49,985 bases of DNA from a virus, in IMG/VR virus record IMGVR_UViG_3300020185_000069, positions 1 through 49,985 of that record, one strand, 5' to 3'. Positions within the stretch are counted from its first letter, which is position 1. Every line of letters begins with the position of its first letter. Below, one piece after another: positions 31,239-41,199 of the stretch. Under the pieces are notes generated by a model that was not told where the DNA came from, ran no database searches, and saw only the letters and a program-made list of their open reading frames with translations. Both the position numbers and the translations under genes were made by a program.

Positions 31239-33422
31239 TTATACCTCAATTATTCCAGCCTGTTTTAAATCAAAAATTAGTTGATCTGCCCTAGCTTCTA
31301 AATTTTCACTTCGGTATTGGGCAGTTATTATACCACTAAATGGTTGATCAACCCCTGCTTCAATATTTTTCTTAGCATCTAAGATTAGATATTGTCCATC
31401 TTCTACAATTCTATATATAACAAAATTATCCAGAACAGTGGATGTAGAAATAACCCCATCTAACTTCAATTTTAAAGTCCCTCCCAAAGAATTTATTCCA
31501 ATAATTTGGAAAGTATTTTGTTTAGAATATTCAAATCTAATAAAATCTCCTACTACAGGAATAAAAGGTAATCTAATAGGATTAAATCCAAATAAATCCC
31601 AAGTTTTTTTATTATTATTAGTATTATTATTAGGGTATAAAGGGGTAGAAGCAGCACCGTTGGCGTTAAAAATATTGTAATTTTCTGTACCTGCTGCTAC
31701 TTGAATATACTCTCCCCCATAAAAATTAGTTAATGTAGAAGAAGCAGTTACGTAACTAAATGATGATGATTCGTTTTCAATATTGTTATATCCCACCCAA
31801 TAACTTGAAGTGTAATTATAATAAGAAGCAGTAACAAAACCATTATTCCCCACATAACCATAACTAGCAGTAACCCCAGTTATACCATTAAAAAATTGGT
31901 CACCTGGTGGGACTTCTTGGGATACTTTTAAAGATCCCCATTTATATTTATATTTTCTTTTAGAATTTATGTTTTTATGGACATCCAAAGATTCAGTAAA
32001 AAACGTTTGAGACCATGCTACAGTATTACTGCTACCTTCAAATTCTATATTAGAAAAATAAGAATCATTATTAACATATAATTCTCCATATATTTTATCC
32101 CCTTCTTCCACATCAAAAAAATTAGTTTCTACTACTAAATCTTGGGAAGATAATAAATTAGCTCCATCAGTATTACTACCTACTAAAGGTCCCCAACTAA
32201 ATTCATTATCATTTATATCTAAAATATTAAATATCTGATGATAATTTTGGTCCTTAAAATGGGACATATTATTTGTTGTATAACCCGCAGTAGGGTGAAC
32301 TAAAGATTGATTAAGAGCATTTATGGCCTTTTGGGTTGATCCTAACTCCACCACAGTACCACCTATATCTTTTTTAAATACTTTAAGTGTAACCAGAGCA
32401 TATAGGGGTTCCTCTAAAACTGTAGTGGATGTAAATAAGTCATTAACACTACTGGTAGTAATTGTCACAGAAGCTCCTAGTGTTGCTTTTACTCTAGTAA
32501 GTCCTATCATTGAACTTGTAGTAAATTCAATGTTATTAAAATAGTTATCAAGCTCAAAATTCAAACTACTTAACTGGGAGGAGTCAGGGTTAACCCCCAC
32601 CACTCCATCAAAAGTCCTTGCTAAAAAGCTCCCAGACCCTGTAGATACACTATTTAATCCATCATAATGTAATTGGGCGGGGATAGTAGAATTAGCATCT
32701 ATAATATCTGTACCATAGGTCCAATTTCCAATAGGAGTACCATTACTTAAAGGAATATCAATATACCCTGAAGAGGTATATGCAAAAGGTAAATCTTGAT
32801 ATCCTCCATTTTTTTCGGCTACAATATAATAATTAGCAACTGGGAGACCTGGGGGGGATGCTAGTTGATCTTTTTGTTGGAAGGACATTGTAGTTACATA
32901 ATCGTATGGGCCCTTCCCAATTTGGGTTCCCAAAATAGGTTCTAAAGAACCTACTGCAGTAATTCTATGGTTACCTGCTAATTGTTGGTTTAGAACAGTT
33001 CCCTGGTCTACCCTTACGGTGGCTACTTTTTGTCTTTCAAAATTTTGAGTTATATTTTTTACTGCTATAGTATCTTCTGCGGGTTTAGATACATTTAATA
33101 TTGAGTCACACAAATAAGTAACTTTAAATTGAGTTTGATCAATAATTTCAGGAGAAGTATCCCCCGCTTCAAATATAACTGCAAAATATTCTTGATTTTT
33201 ATCAGCTACTGCTTTCCCTCCCAATACTCCTTCAATAGGAGTAAGGTAGGGATCTTGTGCTAAGACTGAATCTATGACATTAGCTTGTGCTGCTTCCTGA
33301 AGTAAAGGATTATTATTTATGATTTCCTCAGGAATCCCTCCCTTACCAATCAATGAAGAATCAGGATTAGTATCATTAGGAGGACCTGGGGGGAGTAAAG
33401 GGGGTGGGGTATATCCTGCCAT
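31239..33422 (-). CDS. Large virion structural protein
   Basis: 727 residues. Proline-rich N-terminus (YTPPPLLPPGPPNDTNPD), then beta-rich, Ser/Thr/Asn-rich sequence throughout, such as VTASYGYVGNNGFVTASYY, as in fibres and baseplate-associated proteins. The N-terminal 130 residues include YFAVIFEAGDTSPEIIDQT. C-terminus is mixed helical (ARADQLIFDLKQAGIIEV). No catalytic motif. Probably a tail or baseplate surface protein. Confidence 0.65.
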   Translation of the reverse strand: MAGYTPPPLLPPGPPNDTNPDSSLIGKGGIPEEIINNNPLLQEAAQANVIDSVLAQDPYLTPIEGVLGGKAVADKNQEYFAVIFEAGDTSPEIIDQTQFKVTYLCDSILNVSKPAEDTIAVKNITQNFERQKVATVRVDQGTVLNQQLAGNHRITAVGSLEPILGTQIGKGPYDYVTTMSFQQKDQLASPPGLPVANYYIVAEKNGGYQDLPFAYTSSGYIDIPLSNGTPIGNWTYGTDIIDANSTIPAQLHYDGLNSVSTGSGSFLARTFDGVVGVNPDSSQLSSLNFELDNYFNNIEFTTSSMIGLTRVKATLGASVTITTSSVNDLFTSTTVLEEPLYALVTLKVFKKDIGGTVVELGSTQKAINALNQSLVHPTAGYTTNNMSHFKDQNYHQIFNILDINDNEFSWGPLVGSNTDGANLLSSQDLVVETNFFDVEEGDKIYGELYVNNDSYFSNIEFEGSSNTVAWSQTFFTESLDVHKNINSKRKYKYKWGSLKVSQEVPPGDQFFNGITGVTASYGYVGNNGFVTASYYNYTSSYWVGYNNIENESSSFSYVTASSTLTNFYGGEYIQVAAGTENYNIFNANGAASTPLYPNNNTNNNKKTWDLFGFNPIRLPFIPVVGDFIRFEYSKQNTFQIIGINSLGGTLKLKLDGVISTSTVLDNFVIYRIVEDGQYLILDAKKNIEAGVDQPFSGIITAQYRSENLEARADQLIFDLKQAGIIEV

Positions 33423-33440
33423 TTATTATTAACTTTATCT

Positions 33441-33450
33441 ATAAATATTA
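33441..33450 (-). promoter_or_regulatory. Junction motif TAATATTTAT
   Basis: The TAA is the stop codon of the 1190-aa gene. The ATG of the 727-aa gene follows 18 bases later. Confidence 0.5.
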
Positions 33451-36400
33451 ATCTCCACTGGGACCTCCACCAGGATCTGGAGCAGAAGGGTTATTAGGAG
33501 AGCTTGGTGATGAGGATGATACATCTAATCCAATACCATCTGATTTAACTGTATTAATGTTAGTTGCACTTTTAATAATATCAACATTAAAATCTGGGGA
33601 GCTATTTCTTACTCCATAATATCTTGAATTTACCCACCATCGAGAAGTATAATAACTATCTTGCACTGGGGCTCTAGAGGCTGATCCATTTCCTAATTGT
33701 ACCCAATTAATGGGGATTGAAGGTTCTGCAGAAGAAGGTGAATAATCTGCATCCATTTGAAAATCAGATTTTCTAATACCATTATAATTAGTAAAACCTG
33801 CTTGAGGATCAGATGAGTTATTTATTAGGGGGTTATAATCATTATAAGCCCAAGGACCAGGTTGTATATCTAAAGCATTAGGATTAAAAGGAGCATTATA
33901 ATCTACAACATTTAGAAGATCCAGTACGTAATAATTAGTAATGCCTTCTTCTCCTCCTATTACTTGAAAAGATACATAATCAGCATAAAAAGGAGCTACA
34001 GTAGCAGTTCCCACTTGAGCCGTACATGGAACATTACCAACCTTAAGATCTAAAATATTTCCATTAGATAATAAAACCTCTTTTAAGGGAAGGGCTGAGC
34101 CATCCCCAGATTTTATTATTATGGTTATATACCCATTTTCTTGGAGTAATATCATCTCGTCTCCATTATCTAAGGCATCTATTAACTCAGTACCATTATA
34201 AACATTTGTTTTTGATAATTGAAATTCATTATCTGAGGGGTGTTTGTAAGGGTTGAATCTGTTATTGTCTGTTCTTATAACCCCTGCACCATCATTAGAA
34301 GAACCAGTAGCCATTTCTCTAATCAAATAATTATCAAAATTTCCTATACCGGTTTGTTTAAAAATACCATTATAGAATTCATCTTGTGTATTATGAACCA
34401 CTTTATGATTACCATCCTCAATTATCTTAGACCCAGTTTGAGCATATTGTTGGGCATAACCCATTTGGGTATAAACACTTTCACTCCAATGCTGTACTAA
34501 ACCTTTTACGGGAGTAGATAAATCTCTACTTAATTCCCAAGCTGATAAATTCGCGGCCCCTGAGGAAAATTGAGATTGGTTAGAAGCATTCCATCCCCCT
34601 GCAGTTGAGCCTGCCCACTCAAATGATCCTGTTTTAATTCTAGCATCATAATCTCCTATTGCTTTTCTAATATACCTAGTTCCGTTCCAATCATAATATT
34701 GGGTATCTACAGATCCACTATAAGTAGCATTGTGTGTAAATAAATGAGCAGGTCTTTGTCTATTCCTTTCTTTAATAGTGGGTTTAATTATAACTCCTGT
34801 AGCTGTACTAGTTCGAGCTGGAATGAAATCTTTTACCATAGAAAATAAAGAACTATCAAGAAATTTTATATACCTAATATAGGCTGAGAAGTCCCATTCA
34901 ACATCTTGAGTAATAGTAGGGGATACACTATCATTAATGAATTTAGTAGTATAATAATTAGGATTATCCCCATAATAAAATTCGGAGAAATCTGGGAAAT
35001 CGTCCCCTAGAGAATTAAAAGTACTTAAACCATTATCATCATAATATCCTTGAGGGGAATAACCTACTTCGGCATATTGTAAACTTCTATCATAACTTTC
35101 ACTTTTTACATAATGTTGTTGTACCCTTACTGAAGGAGATAAAAATTCTGGGGGTATGTACCCACTCCGGGAAGGGGGTAAAGAAATTGACTCGGTATTC
35201 CAACTTATACTTCCACTAGTATTAATAGGGGCTAAACTTTGAGTTGTTCCCCTATAATCGATATTGTATTCTTTAATATTAGTAATAGTATGAGGTAATC
35301 CAAAACAAGTTATAAGAGTTCTTATTCCTGCCATAGATCCTTTTTGTCTTAGAAGTAAAGGAAGGTTATGATATATCCTCTTATAAATTTCTTTATTCAC
35401 ATCCTCAGTAGGAGTAATTAAATTTGAAGCTGTTACATAATTTGTGATTTGATCTAAGTCTTGACCATTTTCTAGAGGAAGGATATGACTATTGTTTGCT
35501 CCCACTCCTATAAGAGAAGAATATAAATTTGTAGAATTAAAGTTGCCTGTGTATAGATTAATACCCATAGATTTAATAGCTTCTCCTACTAAATCTTTAG
35601 AAATTCCAAAATTTAATCTATTATCGGCATTATACCTATTAGATATATCTTGAATATAAGTAAATAAAGTATCAAAATGTTGTCCTATCATTCCAATAAA
35701 CCTAAAATAAGGTTCATTTGCTTCATCCTCTAACAAATAATCAGGTATAGCTTTATTTAAGTTATCCTTATTTTGCTCATCGTACAAAGAAGAAGAAAAT
35801 ATAGCATTTTCATACCAAGGATCTACTATTGAAGCATTATTTGAAGGGAGGTAATTTTGGGAATAATAAGGAGGGTCAACACCTCCTTTTTTAGGCCAAG
35901 GGGTAGGAAAACCTTGAGGCGGATATGAATTAGAACTAGAGTTGTAATACATCCAATGTTCAAATCCATCAAAGTTTTTAACAATAGAATCAATTTTGTT
36001 TTGTATAAGATAAGCACTTTGGGATACCGCTATATTATCTATACTATGTGATTGAACCAGTTGTTTATTATATTGGTCTAAATCAACCATCTTACTATAA
36101 AAATTCCTTACCCTCATTTCTGCAGAAGAAAAATGAATGAAATTGTTTAAGTCTGTGTAGTCTATATTAACTTCTATTCCTTTTTGATTTAAAATATATT
36201 GTAACTCTTCATAAGAAGAAGATTGTAAATTATTTAAATTATTTAAATCATTAAAACTAGTAGGTTTTATTGAGGTATGAATTTGATTATTTAAATCTAG
36301 GGAAAAATTAGGACCTTTTAAATCTATAGTATTTTTAACAGGAATTATTTCCTGTTCGAATGTTACGTTATATGCAATAGTTTCCCTTTGAAGGGTGCAT

Positions 36401-37020
36401 ATCCAAGGATTTAAATTTCCTCCAATTTGAATAAATGAGGGGAGTGGTTTGTATAATTTTACTAATATAGAATATTGGTTGTTATTACCATCAAATAATA
36501 TATTATTAGCAATAAATAAATTACCCTGGCCAAAGTTTAAATAAAAATCAGGATAATATCCCGTAGTAATACTTTCTGGGAAGAATTCCTCTACAGCTTG
36601 TTTTAATTGCTCCTCATTTAAAAATCCCGAAGTAAGTCTTATTTCTTGCCTATTAGACGATATTTCTTTAATTCTAAAACTTTGATTAATAGAAGAAGAA
36701 AGTTCATTATTTAATATATTATATATTACATTATAACTTCCTATACTATATCCTAATTCTTCAACTGCCTTCTGGGGGTATACTTCTAATGAATTAGCTT
36801 CTGTAATATTTCCTCCACCTCCATTTTCTATTATGGAGTAAAGAGAATTAGCATTATAATCTAGTAAATTACCATTAAGATCATATATCAAAGTTTCTGC
36901 TCTACCTTCTCCGGTATTAAATGTAGGGGTTACAAAGAAACGTGGGATGGTATTTTCATCCCCCTCAGAATATTGTTGGGGTTCGAATGTACTAGGATCT
37001 ATTAACTTAATTAAAGCCAT
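33448..37020 (-). CDS. Very large tail/baseplate protein (possible gp7-like position)
   Basis: 1190 residues, the longest gene in the window. The segment YKRIYHNLPLLLRQKGSMAG followed by IRTLITCFGLPHTITNIKEYN is a pattern I associate with tail/baseplate proteins of Bacteroidota phages. Other parts are Asn/Ser/Tyr-rich. The C-terminus is Ser/Pro/Gly-rich (SSPSSPNNPSAPDPGGG), probably flexible. It lies downstream of gp25 and gp6 in the place where T4 has gp7, so a baseplate-wedge role is inferred from order and size; sequence similarity to T4 gp7 was not seen. Confidence 0.6.
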   Translation of the reverse strand: MALIKLIDPSTFEPQQYSEGDENTIPRFFVTPTFNTGEGRAETLIYDLNGNLLDYNANSLYSIIENGGGGNITEANSLEVYPQKAVEELGYSIGSYNVIYNILNNELSSSINQSFRIKEISSNRQEIRLTSGFLNEEQLKQAVEEFFPESITTGYYPDFYLNFGQGNLFIANNILFDGNNNQYSILVKLYKPLPSFIQIGGNLNPWICTLQRETIAYNVTFEQEIIPVKNTIDLKGPNFSLDLNNQIHTSIKPTSFNDLNNLNNLQSSSYEELQYILNQKGIEVNIDYTDLNNFIHFSSAEMRVRNFYSKMVDLDQYNKQLVQSHSIDNIAVSQSAYLIQNKIDSIVKNFDGFEHWMYYNSSSNSYPPQGFPTPWPKKGGVDPPYYSQNYLPSNNASIVDPWYENAIFSSSLYDEQNKDNLNKAIPDYLLEDEANEPYFRFIGMIGQHFDTLFTYIQDISNRYNADNRLNFGISKDLVGEAIKSMGINLYTGNFNSTNLYSSLIGVGANNSHILPLENGQDLDQITNYVTASNLITPTEDVNKEIYKRIYHNLPLLLRQKGSMAGIRTLITCFGLPHTITNIKEYNIDYRGTTQSLAPINTSGSISWNTESISLPPSRSGYIPPEFLSPSVRVQQHYVKSESYDRSLQYAEVGYSPQGYYDDNGLSTFNSLGDDFPDFSEFYYGDNPNYYTTKFINDSVSPTITQDVEWDFSAYIRYIKFLDSSLFSMVKDFIPARTSTATGVIIKPTIKERNRQRPAHLFTHNATYSGSVDTQYYDWNGTRYIRKAIGDYDARIKTGSFEWAGSTAGGWNASNQSQFSSGAANLSAWELSRDLSTPVKGLVQHWSESVYTQMGYAQQYAQTGSKIIEDGNHKVVHNTQDEFYNGIFKQTGIGNFDNYLIREMATGSSNDGAGVIRTDNNRFNPYKHPSDNEFQLSKTNVYNGTELIDALDNGDEMILLQENGYITIIIKSGDGSALPLKEVLLSNGNILDLKVGNVPCTAQVGTATVAPFYADYVSFQVIGGEEGITNYYVLDLLNVVDYNAPFNPNALDIQPGPWAYNDYNPLINNSSDPQAGFTNYNGIRKSDFQMDADYSPSSAEPSIPINWVQLGNGSASRAPVQDSYYTSRWWVNSRYYGVRNSSPDFNVDIIKSATNINTVKSDGIGLDVSSSSPSSPNNPSAPDPGGGPSGD

Positions 37021-37024
37021 TTAT

Positions 37025-37035
37025 TATAAATATTA
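37025..37035 (-). promoter_or_regulatory. Junction motif TAATATTTATA
   Basis: The TAA is the stop codon of the 139-aa gene. The ATG at 37020 follows only four bases after the motif. Confidence 0.5.
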
Positions 37036-37452
37036 GTTAACAACAATATTATTGTTAGAAGTAAATTGAGATCCTCCTTCTGATGTATCTGGGGTGTAAT
37101 TAGGAGGGAGGCTTTGGTTTTGTTGACTTTTTCTTAGTTCTTCTTGTGTTGATAAAAGTTCTTCTCTTAATTGAGTTATTTCATCTAAAAGAACCTGAAT
37201 ATCCTGCTCATGCTCCTCAGTAAACCCTATATACTCACTACTTCTATCGATTAATACTTGATGAGAATCAATAGAACCCTCAATAGGTATTTCATAAAAT
37301 AATTGAGTATAAAGTTCAAAAAATTGTTCTACTGTGAATACTTCTTCTGGGGGTGGTGGAGGGGGTACAAGTTGAGTAAAAGAAGTGTCAATAGAATTTC
37401 TATACACGGGGGATAAGAATCCCTGTCTTCCTAGGTTTACTTTTTGACTCAT
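37033..37452 (-). CDS. Small structural protein with Pro run and coiled coil
   Basis: 139 residues. A proline run (LVPPPPPPEEVFTV, about 28-41) joins an N-terminal tail (SQKVNLGRQGFLSP) to a helical coiled-coil-like segment (VLLDEITQLREELLSTQEEL). This suggests a connector or chaperone between baseplate components. Family unknown. Overlaps the preceding gene by four bases. Confidence 0.6.
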   Translation of the reverse strand: MSQKVNLGRQGFLSPVYRNSIDTSFTQLVPPPPPPEEVFTVEQFFELYTQLFYEIPIEGSIDSHQVLIDRSSEYIGFTEEHEQDIQVLLDEITQLREELLSTQEELRKSQQNQSLPPNYTPDTSEGGSQFTSNNNIVVN

Positions 37453-38609
37453 CCGTTTATTATTTTAAAGTAATAATTATCATCTAAAATTAAAGTATTA
37501 CCATCTATATGGGTTTTTATTAAAATTTTATAATACCTCTCGGGTTCTAATCCGTTCATATAAAGTTTAAAATAACTTCCCTTTAAGTCTGCACTAATTT
37601 GGGTGTAATCATCATCAAAATCGATTATAAACTCGTTAGTATGTAAATCTTTAATAGCATAATATGAAGATGTGGGAAGATAATAATTAGTATTATAAAG
37701 AGAAGAAGTTTGGAATACCCTCTCAGGGTATTGGGGCCTACAATTTATATAAAATTTATGTACACTTCCTCTTAAATATTCTTGAGAATTATTGGCCAAT
37801 GTTGCTACTAATTGGGAAGTATCAATAATACTACCTGTATTAATAGTGGAATAATTACCTAATCCTTCACTTCCTGAAGGGATAAAGTATGAGGAAGTAT
37901 TAGCATAAGTCCAATCTCTCCACTTAAATTCAAGTTGTGGGGGATATATAGTATGTGTATCTATTGAAAAATATTTAATATTAGTAACTTTATCCTTTTT
38001 AGGCTGGAACTCGGAACTAGGGTCTTGTTTAACAATAAAACCTTCATTATTAATAGTCCCACTAACAAATAATCTTACAGCATTGGTTACATTTACATTT
38101 ATATCTTTATCACTACTATAACCTAAAGATTGAGATGCTTTTACAGGAAGACCCCCAACAGGTCCACTATACCATTCACCTCCTGGGGTGGACCAAGGGT
38201 TAGACCCTGATGAATTTCGATACTCCCACGAACATCCATCTTCAGTTATAGGTTTATCCAAAAATTTCCCTGTCCCCATAACCCAAGACCCAGATATAGG
38301 AAATACTTCTAACGTTAAATCCCCACTTAACCCATTTATCTCAGCTATATAACATTTTAAATTAGCTTCAAAATCTGCACTAGAAGTTAATAAAGATCCT
38401 GTAGCATCTGTTACAGACCCACTGATTTGGGTATTGATTAGATCTATTATTTCTTCCGTAGAAAATTTAATAAGAAATCTACTTACTTGGGGTTCTCCTG
38501 GTAAGAATGTGGTAGATACTTCTAAAATTTCATCTAAACCTGTATTTTGAGTGGGGAAAGATGAATATAAAGTTGTGTCTTTTTCGGGAAAAATTTTATA
38601 TATGGCCAT
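37449..38609 (-). CDS. Virion protein with DNRLRE-like beta-sandwich
   Basis: 386 residues. The N-terminus IYKIFPEKDTTLYSSFP...NTGLDEILEVSTTF...SRFLIKFS matches the pattern of DNRLRE-type beta-sandwich domains (k-D-t-x-l-y ... N-x-G-x-d-x-x-L-e-v ... S-R-x-L-I-x-F). Followed by SWVMGTGKFLDKPITEDGCSW and a C-terminal domain with YINCRPQYPERVFQTSS. Probably a tail-fibre or baseplate surface protein. It lies between gp6 and the small coiled-coil gene. Confidence 0.65.
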   Translation of the reverse strand: MAIYKIFPEKDTTLYSSFPTQNTGLDEILEVSTTFLPGEPQVSRFLIKFSTEEIIDLINTQISGSVTDATGSLLTSSADFEANLKCYIAEINGLSGDLTLEVFPISGSWVMGTGKFLDKPITEDGCSWEYRNSSGSNPWSTPGGEWYSGPVGGLPVKASQSLGYSSDKDINVNVTNAVRLFVSGTINNEGFIVKQDPSSEFQPKKDKVTNIKYFSIDTHTIYPPQLEFKWRDWTYANTSSYFIPSGSEGLGNYSTINTGSIIDTSQLVATLANNSQEYLRGSVHKFYINCRPQYPERVFQTSSLYNTNYYLPTSSYYAIKDLHTNEFIIDFDDDYTQISADLKGSYFKLYMNGLEPERYYKILIKTHIDGNTLILDDNYYFKIING

Positions 38610-38611
38610 TA

Positions 38612-40447
38612 TTAAAAGTTTGTTACAGATCCTCTAATATCTGAGTTGGGGTATTTAACTTCAAAAATACAAGGATCTTGGGAAGGGAATACTGTATTGT
38701 TTTGGGTTGCGCCTTTTACGTCATAAAAGTATTTAGAATATCCCGCAGACTCTCCCGCTTTATTAGATATCTCTACAGATTTTACAGTTTGTACCCCTTC
38801 AATTTTATCTAATAAAACCTGTATATCAGTCAAAAATATGGGTTGGTTAATTTGCCATTTATCTATTTGGAAATAATTTTTCACAGCAGATATGCATTTA
38901 TTCAATACTTGATTACCCGAATAGTTGGGACGTAGTACTATTGAAAAATCCACAGCTATATTAATTATAAATCCATCTTTTATGGATATAGTATCATTCA
39001 CCATTCTATATTGAGAAAGATATGTTGATAAATTCCTTTTTAAAGTACCAGAAGTAGTAGATAAATGTTTATTGCTATCATAACCTAAAATATACATGTC
39101 CAAAACAGCAGGTCTAGCATGGAGGTTTAAATTTTCGATTTTTTCGGGTTCAACATATAATTTAGCAACATCCCCATAAATTCCGGGCATACTAAGAGCT
39201 CTAACTGTATAATCATCTTGTGTAACACTGCGTTGTTGAGTACCAAACATTCTTAAAGAATTTTCTCTAATTTCGTCTGGGGAATCTCCACTCCCACCTC
39301 CTGATGCTGCTTCTGGGTTGTTACATCTGATTGTAGAGATGGATGCAGGGGGGCCTGTTACACCTGAAGTATTTATTTGGGTTAAGGAATTAGCAGGAGC
39401 ATTAGAAGAAATTCCACCCCCAGTTAAATATGTAAAAGTTAGACTAGTATTAACAGGGGCAGTGCCATAAGTATTTGTAAAAATAAAGTTGGATGGGGCA
39501 AAGGCTGTGGGGACTTGTAAGTTCCCTCCACCTTCACCAATATTAGAAGGATTAGGGATTATAGTCTCATCACTAGAATTTGTTACTCCTCCCGCTCCAA
39601 ATTGTATTTGTAGTTTTGTGGGAGATATAAATCTTGTAACAAACCTTCTAGAAGTTCTTAATAAAGATAGTAAATAGGGGGCATCACTTCCTGCAGCAGG
39701 GTTAATATTAGGTCTTTCAATTGTTTCTTGACCTAGATAAGGAACTTCATACCAAATATTACCACTACTATCTATACAATCTGTTATTCCTATAATATTA
39801 CTGCCATCTATTGTGATAGTAGGAAATTTTTCATATGAACCAAAATTAAAAGAAATAGAAGAAGTAGTAGCTGAGAGGGCAGATCTTGTTTTCTTTAATA
39901 AAAATTGGGTGGGGGTCCCCGCAGATACACTAAACACACTTACTTCTGTAGGATCTATAGAACTTGATACAGAAAAATCACAAAAATCCTGGATTATAAA
40001 AGAAGATCCATTAGATGTAGAGGAATTGACAATGGTATTATTAGGTATACTAACAGTTTGACTATAGTCGGGTAAGCCACCCACAGCCGGAACCAATTGG
40101 AATAATTCAAGATCAGCAACAGCTGCACTAGTTGCTTTGGGTTTATAACCCATCATATATGCTAATTGATATAAATTAGGATTTTGACGGGCGAATTGGG
40201 TAAAAGTTTCTTGTATTTGATTATCTTGATAAAAAGATAACACATCTCCAACATAAGCAGTCATTTCCATAAACATCATCCCTGGGGAGGCAGGAGTAAA
40301 ATCTGTGTATGTGTTTGGGAAATAAGTTTTAGAAAACTCTATAAGGGAATTCTTAAAATTAGTGAAGTCTTTGTCAATATATCTTATACTTCTTTCCTCC
40401 CTAGTATTTTGATTAGATTGTGTAGATGTTGTGGTATTATAAGGCAT
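38612..40447 (-). CDS. gp6: Baseplate wedge protein, gp6-like (BaseplateJ family)
   Basis: 611 residues. Typical gp6 elements: YIDKDFTNFKNSLIEFSKTY, MMFMEMTAYVGDVLSFYQDN (about 54-73), LYQLAYMMGYKPKATSAAVA and a C-terminal DSPDEIRENSLRMFGTQQRS followed by TQDDYTVRALSMPGIYGDVA. The protein forms the wedge framework of the baseplate. It overlaps gp25 by 11 bases, as in other T4-like phages where 25 and 6 are partners. Confidence 0.93.
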   Translation of the reverse strand: MPYNTTTSTQSNQNTREERSIRYIDKDFTNFKNSLIEFSKTYFPNTYTDFTPASPGMMFMEMTAYVGDVLSFYQDNQIQETFTQFARQNPNLYQLAYMMGYKPKATSAAVADLELFQLVPAVGGLPDYSQTVSIPNNTIVNSSTSNGSSFIIQDFCDFSVSSSIDPTEVSVFSVSAGTPTQFLLKKTRSALSATTSSISFNFGSYEKFPTITIDGSNIIGITDCIDSSGNIWYEVPYLGQETIERPNINPAAGSDAPYLLSLLRTSRRFVTRFISPTKLQIQFGAGGVTNSSDETIIPNPSNIGEGGGNLQVPTAFAPSNFIFTNTYGTAPVNTSLTFTYLTGGGISSNAPANSLTQINTSGVTGPPASISTIRCNNPEAASGGGSGDSPDEIRENSLRMFGTQQRSVTQDDYTVRALSMPGIYGDVAKLYVEPEKIENLNLHARPAVLDMYILGYDSNKHLSTTSGTLKRNLSTYLSQYRMVNDTISIKDGFIINIAVDFSIVLRPNYSGNQVLNKCISAVKNYFQIDKWQINQPIFLTDIQVLLDKIEGVQTVKSVEISNKAGESAGYSKYFYDVKGATQNNTVFPSQDPCIFEVKYPNSDIRGSVTNF

Positions 40448-40853
40448 CTGTACTAAAATTTATTTGAATATCATCTGAGGATTGGTTTAAAACTTGATAT
40501 TTAAGTGATAAAGCTACCAAATTACTATCAGGCTGAGCGGTAATTTCAAGATTCTGTATATTCACATTAGGAAATAAAAGTTTTAACTGTTCTTTTAGGT
40601 AACTTTCAAAAGAATCTAGAGTATTAGCACTAATAGCTTCAAATAAAAGTTTTCTTAAACCCCCCCCAAAATTGGGATTAAGATATCTTTCTCCTTGATT
40701 TGTTAAAAAAAAATTAATTAAATTAGATTTAATCTGATTTTTGGTTAAATAAGTTTGATTAAAAACAGCAATCCCCGAAAAAGGAATAGATACCCCAACC
40801 GCAACATCAGGTAAAGTATCTACAGGAAATTTGCTGGGTATTGTATAAGCCAT
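40437..40853 (-). CDS. gp25: Baseplate wedge protein, gp25-like
   Basis: 138 residues, close to T4 gp25 (132). GIAVFNQTYLTKNQIKSNL, LINFFLTNQGERYLNPNFGG and LFPNVNIQNLEI are the GPW/gp25 family core. The protein anchors wedge to sheath in contractile injection systems. TAATG coupling with the 109-aa gene upstream. Confidence 0.95.
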   Translation of the reverse strand: MAYTIPSKFPVDTLPDVAVGVSIPFSGIAVFNQTYLTKNQIKSNLINFFLTNQGERYLNPNFGGGLRKLLFEAISANTLDSFESYLKEQLKLLFPNVNIQNLEITAQPDSNLVALSLKYQVLNQSSDDIQINFSTDAL

Positions 40854-41182
40854 TATTTATTATTCATTAAACCCATTATTTGGTTCATATTAACTTCCCC
40901 CGCGGGTAAATCTCCCCCTGGCATCCCCCCTTGTGGGTTAAATGGTTGGGGAACATTTTGGGATGTGAATTTAGCTCTCATATCCCCCATAATATTTTGA
41001 TATTCTGCTTTTCTATCACGAGAACTTATAACAGTCCCTTCATTAATAGGAGGGGGTGGAGGAGTTTCCACAATAGTTTGTTTAGGGGCTTTAATAGCTT
41101 CCACAAGAATTTCTTTTAATTCTTCTTGAATCGCTTCCCTTACTGCTTCTTTAACCAATTTTTTAAATACGTTTTGTTTCAT
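40853..41182 (-). CDS. Small unknown protein before gp25
   Basis: 109 residues. N-terminal helix with many Lys/Glu (KKLVKEAVREAIQEELKEIL), a proline run (ETPPPPPINEG) and a flexible Gly/Pro/Met-rich C-terminus. The similarity in design to the 139-aa gene near gp6 (helix plus proline run) suggests a similar linker role. Function unknown. Confidence 0.6.
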   Translation of the reverse strand: MKQNVFKKLVKEAVREAIQEELKEILVEAIKAPKQTIVETPPPPPINEGTVISSRDRKAEYQNIMGDMRAKFTSQNVPQPFNPQGGMPGGDLPAGEVNMNQIMGLMNNK

Positions 41183-41187
41183 TATTT

Positions 41188-41197
41188 ATAAATATTT
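41188..41197 (-). promoter_or_regulatory. Junction motif AAATATTTAT
   Basis: A near-copy of the motif (AAATATTTAT) lies 5 bases before the ATG at 41182. Confidence 0.4.
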
Positions 41198-41199
41198 AA